Below, piece after piece: positions 59,905 through 64,000 of a stretch of DNA of 64,000 nucleotides. The position numbers were made by a program, and so were the translations under genes. The stretch's first letter is position 1. Every line of letters starts with the position of its first letter. A model generated the notes under the pieces. That model was not told where the DNA came from. It did not search any database and was given only the letters and a program-made list of their open reading frames with translations. Source of the DNA: Dokdonella_A soli (GTDB taxonomy: Bacteria; Pseudomonadota; Gammaproteobacteria; Xanthomonadales; Rhodanobacteraceae); assembly GCF_039523175.1 (NCBI RefSeq), contig NZ_BAAAEU010000025.1:186001-250000 (forward strand), written 5' to 3'.

Positions 59905-61554
59905 ATGGCCTCCATGTGCAACGCTGGTCTACGTTCTCTCCCTGCCCTGCTCCGTATCATCTTCGTCGCCTTGCTGCTGGCCAGCAGCTTCGTGTCGGCC
60001 GCCACGCGCCCGAACTTCGTCGTGCTGATGGCCGACGATCTCGACAATGCGACGCTGCAACGCGCACGCGATCTCGGACTGATGCCGAACTTCGATGCGG
60101 TCCTGCAGGCCGGTGGGCTGCGCTTCGACGAGTCCTTCGTGTCCGATCCGCTGTGCTGCCCCTCGCGCGCGACCTTCCTGACCGGGCAGTACCCGCACAA
60201 TCACGGCGTGCTCAACATCACCTACAACTCGACCACGCCAGAGGGATCCTTCGCCGCGTTCGATGACCGCGAGGCGATCAACGTCTGGCTGCAGCGCGCC
60301 GGCTATCACACCGGTCTGATCGGCAAATTCCTCAACGGCTACGGCTACGTGCCACCGCGCAACTGTCCTGCCTGCGACAGGATGCATTACGTGCCGCCGG
60401 GCTGGAACGACTGGCAGGGCATGCCGGACTACGGTGAACTCAATGGTTCGGCCGGCGTCGGTTATGCCGGCGCCTACTGCATGTACAACTATTCGATCAA
60501 CGTCAACGGCACGTTGGCGACGTATCACAGCGCGACCAGCGACTACCAGACCGACGTGATCGCGCAGCGGGCCGGCGCCTTCGTCGATCATGCTGCGACA
60601 CTCGGCCAACCCTTTTTTCTCTATCTCGCGCCGCTGGTGCCGCACTACGAACTCTGCCTGCCTGCGAACGATTCGTTCGAGCGGGACGTGCGCGGACCAC
60701 CGCGCCACGCCAACACCCTGCCTTCATCCGTGCAGCTCGATCCCTTCAAGCCATCGTTCGACGAGGCGGATGTCAGCGACAAGCCCTTTTGGTTCGCGAC
60801 CCAATATCCTTCGCTGACCACCACCAAAATCGACAACCTCAACCGCCAGTACCGCCATCGCATCGAGGCGCTGCGCGCACTTGACGACATGATCGGCGTG
60901 CTCAAGCAGCATCTGGTCAGCTCCGGCACCTGGGACAACACGCTGCTGATCTTCACCTCGGACAACGGCTGGCTGTATGGCGAGCACCGCACCGTGGGCA
61001 AAGTGCTCGCCTACGAGGAATCGATCCGCGTGCCACTGCTGCTGCGCGGCCCCGGCATTCCGGCCAACACCGCGCGCAATGCGATGGTGCTCAACAACGA
61101 CCTCGCACCCACGCTGGCTGCGCTCGGCGGCGCGACTCCGGGCCTGACCTGCGACGGACGCAGCCTGGCGCCGCTGTTCACGGCCGACAATCCGCCCGAC
61201 TGGCGCCGACGTTTCCTCGTCGAGCACTACCGAGATGCAGGCAGCGCACCGGTGTCTTTCGCCGACTACCTCGCCGTGCGCACCGCCACCACCGAGACCA
61301 GCGCCAGCGGTGCCCAGCGCACCCTGGTCGACTGGCGCTACCAGGGCCACCCGTACGGCGTCGAGCACTACAACCTGGTCAACGATCCGTACCAACTGAA
61401 CAGCCTGACCGCCAGCAGTGGCGCCGATGCCGCGGAGCGCGCCGCATTGAACACGTCGTTGGCACTGTTGCGCCACTGCGGCAAACCCGGCTACCCAAGT
61501 TGTGGCTACGCCGAATTCACGACCGACGAGATCTTCCTCGACGGATTTGAATAG
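59905..61554 (+). CDS. Secreted sulfatase with IF-x-DGF tail
   Basis: This 549-residue type I sulfatase has a signal peptide ending VSAAT, metal-binding VLMADDLDNAT and the sulfatase motif C-C-P-S-R (Cys 84 the likely formylglycine) in LCCPSRATFLTGQYPHNHGV. The second metal site is in LIFTSDNGWLYGEH. It would hydrolyse sulfate esters outside the cytoplasm after maturation by a formylglycine-generating enzyme not seen here. It ends TDEIFLDGFE, the tail shared with the beta-helix and propeller proteins. ATG 59905 or 59914 could start it. Confidence 0.9.
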   Translation: MASMCNAGLRSLPALLRIIFVALLLASSFVSAATRPNFVVLMADDLDNATLQRARDLGLMPNFDAVLQAGGLRFDESFVSDPLCCPSRATFLTGQYPHNHGVLNITYNSTTPEGSFAAFDDREAINVWLQRAGYHTGLIGKFLNGYGYVPPRNCPACDRMHYVPPGWNDWQGMPDYGELNGSAGVGYAGAYCMYNYSINVNGTLATYHSATSDYQTDVIAQRAGAFVDHAATLGQPFFLYLAPLVPHYELCLPANDSFERDVRGPPRHANTLPSSVQLDPFKPSFDEADVSDKPFWFATQYPSLTTTKIDNLNRQYRHRIEALRALDDMIGVLKQHLVSSGTWDNTLLIFTSDNGWLYGEHRTVGKVLAYEESIRVPLLLRGPGIPANTARNAMVLNNDLAPTLAALGGATPGLTCDGRSLAPLFTADNPPDWRRRFLVEHYRDAGSAPVSFADYLAVRTATTETSASGAQRTLVDWRYQGHPYGVEHYNLVNDPYQLNSLTASSGADAAERAALNTSLALLRHCGKPGYPSCGYAEFTTDEIFLDGFE

Positions 61555-61676
61555 CGATCCGGGACAACCGGTCGCCCGGAGAGAGGGCTGGGTCCATCAC
61601 CTTGGACTGAGCCGCTAAACTCGCCAGTCGCTCGCATCCGCTGCAAGCGCCTCGTCATGAGATCCGCAGGAAACCC

Positions 61677-63266
61677 ATGTCCACGACCGCCGCCCTGGCG
61701 ATACCGCGCCACGACGAATTGTTTGGCCATCCGAAAGGCCTCTACGTCTGCTTCTTCACCGAGATGTGGGAGCGCTTCTCGTTCTACGGGATGAAGGCGC
61801 TGCTGTTGCTCTACCTGACCAAGTACCACCTGTTCAGTGACGACAACGGCTACAACCTGGTGGGCGCGTACGGCGGGCTCGTCTACGCGATGCCGGTGAT
61901 CGGCGGCCTGATCGCGGATCGCTGGCTCGGCATGCGCAAGGCGGTCGTGTTCGGCGGCATTCTGCTGGTGCTCGGCCATTTCGGCATGGCGATCGAGGGG
62001 CATCCGGCGTCGAGCGTGAACGGCGTGGTCACGCGCGACGCCGGCACGTTGCAAGTGTTCTATTTCTCGCTGGCGCTGATCATCATGGGCGTCGGGTTTC
62101 TGAAGCCGAACATCTCGACGATCGTCGGCAAGCTCTATGCGGAGAACGATCCGCGTCGTGATTCCGGCTTCAGCCTGTTCTACGCGGGCATCAATATCGG
62201 CGCGACGGTATCAGGCGTGCTCTGCGGCTGGCTCGGCGAGACCTACGGCTGGGGCTGGGGTTTCGGTGCCGCCGGCATCGGCATGCTCGCGGGCCTCGCG
62301 AATTTCCTGTACGGCCAGAAGCATCTGATGGGTCATGCAGAGCCGCGTGAACCGGACAAGCTGCGCGAGCGTGTGTTCGGACCGTTCTCGCGCGAACACT
62401 TGATCTACGGCGGCACACTCGTCGGCCTGCTCGCGATCTGGGGCCTGATCCAGGCGCACTCGCTGTTCCTAGTGATCGTACCCGGCATCTTCGAGCCGAG
62501 CCCGGTGATTCTCGGCATGCATCTGATCACTGCCTGCCTGCTCGGCGGCATCCTCTGGTTCATGTTCACGCACTGCACGAAGGTCGAACGCGAGCAGATG
62601 TTCGTCGTGCTCGCGTTCATCGCCTTCTGCCTGATCTTCTTCACGCTGTACGAGCAGACCTACGGTTCGTGGGTGCTGTTCTCGGACCGCGTGATGAACC
62701 ATCGCGCGCTCGGCGTCGAATGGACCGCGAGCGAGCTGACCTCGCTCGGCGCGCTGTTCATCCTCGTGCTCGCACCGATCTGCGCGTGGCTGTGGCCGCG
62801 CCTGGAGAAGATCGGCTGGAACCCGAGCAAGCCGGCGAAGTCCGCGTACGGCCTGATCCTGGCCGGCGTGTCGTTCCTCGTGCTGGTCTGGAGCGCACGC
62901 AATCCGCAAGCGAACGGCCTCACCAATATCTGGTGGTTCGTGCTGGCGTATTTCGTGCTCGAGGTCGGCGAGATGCTGCTGTCGCCGATCGGCCTGTCCG
63001 CGGTCACCGAGTTGTCGGTGCCGCGCGTGGTCAGCCTGATGATGGGCGGCTGGTTTCTCGGCACCTCGTACTCGGAAGTGCTCGCCGCCGCGCTCGGCAA
63101 GCTGTCATCGATCGAGATTCCCGAGGGCGAGACCTTGAACATCGCCGACGCGCTCGCGAAATACGACCAGCTGTTCGTGTACTCGGCAAAGATCGGCATC
63201 GGCTGCGGCCTCGTCGTGCTGGTGCTGACGCCGTTGATCAAGCGCTGGATGCATGGGGTGAGGTAG
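61677..63266 (+). CDS. POT/PTR2-family proton-dependent oligopeptide transporter
   Basis: This 529-residue transporter has about 14 membrane helices and POT signatures: FTEMWERFSFYGMKALLLLYL (the E-x-x-E-R-F motif that couples protons), GGLIADRWLG, and FSLFYAGINIGATVSG. It imports di- and tripeptides with protons and would take up the products of the periplasmic S9 and M1 peptidases encoded in the window. AGGAA precedes the start. Confidence 0.93.
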   Translation: MSTTAALAIPRHDELFGHPKGLYVCFFTEMWERFSFYGMKALLLLYLTKYHLFSDDNGYNLVGAYGGLVYAMPVIGGLIADRWLGMRKAVVFGGILLVLGHFGMAIEGHPASSVNGVVTRDAGTLQVFYFSLALIIMGVGFLKPNISTIVGKLYAENDPRRDSGFSLFYAGINIGATVSGVLCGWLGETYGWGWGFGAAGIGMLAGLANFLYGQKHLMGHAEPREPDKLRERVFGPFSREHLIYGGTLVGLLAIWGLIQAHSLFLVIVPGIFEPSPVILGMHLITACLLGGILWFMFTHCTKVEREQMFVVLAFIAFCLIFFTLYEQTYGSWVLFSDRVMNHRALGVEWTASELTSLGALFILVLAPICAWLWPRLEKIGWNPSKPAKSAYGLILAGVSFLVLVWSARNPQANGLTNIWWFVLAYFVLEVGEMLLSPIGLSAVTELSVPRVVSLMMGGWFLGTSYSEVLAAALGKLSSIEIPEGETLNIADALAKYDQLFVYSAKIGIGCGLVVLVLTPLIKRWMHGVR

Positions 63267-63361
63267 CACATCCCGCGCCGCAAGCGGCGGCTTGCAACTC
63301 GTGCGCACTACCCCGGGGGTTGTAGTTTCACCGCCACCGGACACGCGTGCTATGTTGCGGT

Positions 63362-64000
63362 GTGGATGAGAATCGCCGCGATGCGGGCCTGGTGCGCGCA
63401 GTGGGGCCCGCGGGCCTCGCGGCGAGCATCATCAATGTGGTCGTCGGCGCCGGGATTTTCGCAGTGCCGGCAGCACTCGCCGCTTCCCTCGGCTCGTATG
63501 CGCCGATCGCCTTTGTCGTCTGCGCGGTCGTGATCGGATCGGTCGCAATCTGTTTCGCCGAGGGCGGCAGCCGCGTGCCGACCAGTGGCGGCGTCTACGG
63601 CTATATCGAAACCGCATTCGGGCCGCTCGCCGGTTACGTGGCCGGCACGATGCTGTGGTTTTCCGACCTGCTCGCCTGCGGGGGCATCGCGGCGGCTTTG
63701 GCCGATGTGGCGGCGAGCCTGTTGCCGCCGATGACGCGTGCGCCGGCGCGGGTGGTGGTGATCGTCGGCGCGGTCGGCGGCATCGCGCTCGTCAACATCG
63801 GCGGTGTCGCGCGCGGCGTGCGGTTGATCAATGCAGCGACCGTGCTGAAATTGATTCCGCTGGTGATCTTCATCATCGCCGGCGCGGGCGCAATTCATTC
63901 TGAAAATTTCCCCGCGACGGCGCAGCCCGGCACGGCAGACCTGGGCCGCGCGCTGATACTCGCGCTGTTCGCGTTCACCGGCATGGAGACAGCGCTATGC
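63362..64000 (+). CDS. APC-superfamily amino acid permease (3' part outside window)
   Basis: These first 213 residues of a membrane permease start at GTG 63362 (MDENRRDAGLVRAVGP). The glycine-rich first helix IINVVVGAGIFAVPAALA, the second helix, and RVPTSGGVYGYIETAFGPLAGYVAG match APC transporters. Further helices follow, and FTGMETALC is at the window edge (the family has F-x-G-x-E here). The substrate is undetermined. There is no clear ribosome-binding site, so the start is the least certain point. Confidence 0.82.
   Translation, partial: MDENRRDAGLVRAVGPAGLAASIINVVVGAGIFAVPAALAASLGSYAPIAFVVCAVVIGSVAICFAEGGSRVPTSGGVYGYIETAFGPLAGYVAGTMLWFSDLLACGGIAAALADVAASLLPPMTRAPARVVVIVGAVGGIALVNIGGVARGVRLINAATVLKLIPLVIFIIAGAGAIHSENFPATAQPGTADLGRALILALFAFTGMETALC

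Noticed and set aside
1..64000. tRNA, rRNA, riboswitch or replication origin
   Set aside because: I looked for cloverleaf-like segments in the intergenic gaps, conserved riboswitch cores upstream of transport and biosynthesis genes, and DnaA-box clusters. Nothing convincing was seen, though short structured RNAs could be missed by eye.

Overview
The window is high-GC DNA with gammaproteobacterial gene content, most like the order Lysobacterales (Xanthomonadales), and probably a Dokdonella- or Rudaea-like member of the Rhodanobacteraceae. This rests on the divergent ahpC/oxyR pair, the his operon headed by a TrpR/YerC-type regulator, several palindromic repeat families of the kind common in this order, and three surface proteins ending in an IF-x-D/N-GF tail that I recall from Dokdonella-type genomes. 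The placement is an inference, not a database result. Nearly all sequence is accounted for by chromosomal housekeeping and cell-envelope genes. I saw no prophage, CRISPR array, rRNA or tRNA.

Layout. 0-6.4 kb (minus): a glutamate-1-semialdehyde-aminomutase-like aminotransferase cut by the window edge, a MtnX-like phosphatase, a complete DevBCA/TolC-type tripartite exporter operon, and a PepSY protein. 6.4-13 kb: recQ, an OprO/P-type porin with a broken copy of its own 3' end, and the molybdate genes (modE, modA, modB, modC). 13-26 kb: a lipoprotein, an acyl-CoA dehydrogenase, an HNH nuclease, two repeat-rich surface proteins (a beta-helix and a 14-blade propeller), a broken ClC channel gene, a DUF3300 protein and dxs. 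26.4-35.8 kb (minus): prmC behind a 1393-residue membrane protein and a PycTM/DUF5706-like membrane protein, then an M1 aminopeptidase and a secreted protein of unknown function. 35.9-42.9 kb: a MocR regulator, then a peroxide-defence locus (ahpC, ahpD, oxyR and a rubrerythrin / Fe-S oxidoreductase / DUF3501 triad). 45.0-52.9 kb: a complete, translationally coupled his operon. 53.2-64 kb: three S9 peptidases, a sulfatase, a POT-family peptide transporter and the start of an APC permease.

How genes fit together. The oxidative-stress locus shows two four-part OxyR-type operators. Each abuts a -35 box, one at ahpC/oxyR and one in front of the rubrerythrin triad, so the poorly understood triad looks like part of the OxyR regulon. 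The his operon has a readable promoter followed by a palindrome that resembles a trp operator, just in front of the TrpR-like gene. The S9 peptidases and the POT transporter would together release and import small peptides.

Most unusual signals. (1) A 153-bp inverted pair of palindromic repeats lies in frame inside hisH, and a related pair forms the 3' end of hisC. (2) Three genes (porin, HNH nuclease, ahpC) each carry a diverged second copy of their own 3' end just downstream in the same orientation. (3) The shared C-terminal IF-x-D/N-GF tail. (4) The OxyR-linked rubrerythrin triad. (5) The PycTM-like protein coupled to a giant membrane protein without a recognisable cyclase.
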